From assembly GCF_039769985.1 (NCBI RefSeq), contig NZ_JBDNCH010000002.1, forward strand, positions 124,001-188,000: 64,000 nucleotides of DNA. Reading direction: 5' to 3'. Source of the stretch: Ponticoccus litoralis (GTDB taxonomy: Bacteria; Pseudomonadota; Alphaproteobacteria; Rhodobacterales; Rhodobacteraceae). A program made the translations under genes and the position numbers. This document shows, piece after piece, positions 63,156-64,000 of this stretch (within the stretch, counting starts at the first letter, position 1; the number at the start of each line of letters is the position of its first letter). The notes below the pieces were generated by a model. It saw nothing but the letters and a program-made list of their open reading frames with translations, ran no database searches and was not told where the DNA came from.

Positions 63156-64000
63156 ATGTTCACCGTCACGCCAATCGGATCCTGCCGGATCACCACGCCG
63201 CTGCGGATGGGGCAGGCCACCCACGGGGTGCGCCTGAACCTGACGCGCAGCTACGGCTACTGCCACTCGCCCGCCGAGGCGGTGCAGATGGCGCGGTTCC
63301 TGCGCGGCGAGGCCGAGATCCCCGCCGACCTCTGGCCGCTGGTCTGCCGCTCTCACGACCGCGAGACGCTGGGTGCACAGCCGCCCGAGATGTCGGACCT
63401 CTACCTGGTCGAGATCGCCTCGGCCAAGGAGCTGACCGTCGACGGCGTGTCGATCCAGTTGAACTACCTGCGCTCGGCCTTCCCCGAGTTCCTGTCGGAC
63501 AGTACCCGCGCCGCCGCCTTCTGGGATCTGGCGGATGCCGGGGACGAGCCCGCCACCGCCGCCTTCCTCGACAGCGCGTGGTCCGCCACCGCCGAACAAC
63601 GCGCGCAGTCAAAGCTGCTGGCCCGCATCCGCCGCAGCCTGGTGACCCGCGACAGCCTGCGCGCCGACCTTCAGACGCTGGCGTCGTTGCTGCCGGACCT
63701 CTTGGTGGTGACGCATGTGAACGCGGTGAAACCGGACGGCCTGCCGATCCGCTCGCGCGCCGGGCTGATCGACATGGTCGCCGAGGAATGCGCGGCGCTG
63801 GGTCTGCCCTGCTGCAACCCGACGGAGCTGATGGTGGAATTCGGCCAGCCCCGCGCCATCGAGGACGACAGCACCAGCCTTGCCCATTTCACCGAGACCT
63901 TCGCCCGCGCCCTGATGGCCGAGTGGATGCGCACCACCATCGCGCCGCGCACCGAGGCGCTGACCGCGACCCGGCCCGAGCCCTTTGTCGCGCAGGTCGA
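63156..64000 (+). CDS. Partial gene following the sugar dehydrogenase; SGNH/GSCFA-like N-terminus
   Basis: An ATG at 63156, 21 bases after the dehydrogenase stop, opens a frame that continues to the window edge, giving 281 residues of an incomplete protein. The start FTVTPIGSCRITTPLRMG carries a GSC motif like that at the N-terminus of GSCFA and WcbI-type polysaccharide modification proteins, where the serine is a candidate nucleophile. A later segment, LLVVTHVNAVKPDGLPIRSR, and a CCNPTELMVEFG stretch are compatible with that fold. The assignment is tentative. Coupling to the dehydrogenase supports a role in surface polysaccharide decoration. Confidence 0.6.
   Translation, partial: MFTVTPIGSCRITTPLRMGQATHGVRLNLTRSYGYCHSPAEAVQMARFLRGEAEIPADLWPLVCRSHDRETLGAQPPEMSDLYLVEIASAKELTVDGVSIQLNYLRSAFPEFLSDSTRAAAFWDLADAGDEPATAAFLDSAWSATAEQRAQSKLLARIRRSLVTRDSLRADLQTLASLLPDLLVVTHVNAVKPDGLPIRSRAGLIDMVAEECAALGLPCCNPTELMVEFGQPRAIEDDSTSLAHFTETFARALMAEWMRTTIAPRTEALTATRPEPFVAQV

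Noticed and set aside
1..64000. CRISPR arrays, IS elements, rRNA
   Set aside because: No regularly spaced direct repeats, no transposase motifs with terminal inverted repeats, and no rRNA signature sequences were seen on reading through both strands.

Overview
The window is a high-GC (roughly two-thirds G+C) chromosomal segment of an alphaproteobacterium, most likely order Rhodobacterales (roseobacter / Paracoccaceae-like). The grounds are a complete RcGTA-type gene transfer agent (GTA) cluster beside cysE, a pyruvate dehydrogenase E1-beta that carries its own lipoyl domain, the lptF-lptG-lptD-surA-pdxA-rsmA chain, a long ribosomal protein L9, and DUF4167 and DUF5076 genes. I found no rRNA, tRNA, CRISPR array, IS element or integrase.

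Layout. 1-5.6 kb: DUF3179 protein, two cyclophilins, pgk, a lipoprotein esterase, ftsB and an acidic DUF6924-like protein. 5.8-10.3 kb: pyruvate dehydrogenase genes pdhA, pdhB and pdhC with a DUF5076 gene inserted. 10.3-12.6 kb: an exported beta-helix protein and cysE. 12.9-27.1 kb, minus strand: GTA genes g15 to g1 in canonical order (small and large terminase, portal, g3.5, prohead protease, capsid, connectors, tail terminator, tail tube, two chaperones, tape measure, distal tail, hub, NlpC/P60 peptidase, megatron). 27.3-33.6 kb: aminotransferase, ndk, an ABC-F ATPase, MarC, a retropepsin-like protease, holC. 33.6-42.8 kb: pepA, then the divergent LPS-export and outer-membrane-protein assembly chain. 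42.8-46.2 kb: DUF4167, prmC, prfA, DUF1499. 46.5-51 kb: agmatinase, an M20 amidohydrolase, mazG and a ferric-iron binding protein. 51.2-53.4 kb: acpP, fabG, fabD. 53.7-59.1 kb: a small membrane protein, rpsF-rpsR-rplI, a PhoX-type phosphatase and tig. 59.7-64 kb: an RTX calcium-binding protein divergent from a nucleotide-sugar dehydrogenase, followed by a gene cut by the window edge, which looks like the start of a surface-polysaccharide locus.

The most striking feature is that 16 otherwise well-conserved genes, many of them normally essential, carry 18 apparent frameshifts, nearly all a gain of one base. Twelve occur at one motif: where restoring CGGCC (GGCCG on the other strand) repairs the frame, the sequence reads CGGNNC (GNNCCG). 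This looks like a motif-specific sequencing or consensus artefact, possibly caused by DNA modification, rather than gene decay. Interrupted genes are therefore annotated as single CDSs, with the break position given.

Two dispersed intergenic repeat families are also visible. One is a pair of adjacent AT-cored palindromes (five copies, one inside the GTA operon). The other is an element beginning near TTCTTCTGTCCGGAAATATC and followed by GC-rich hairpins (five copies).
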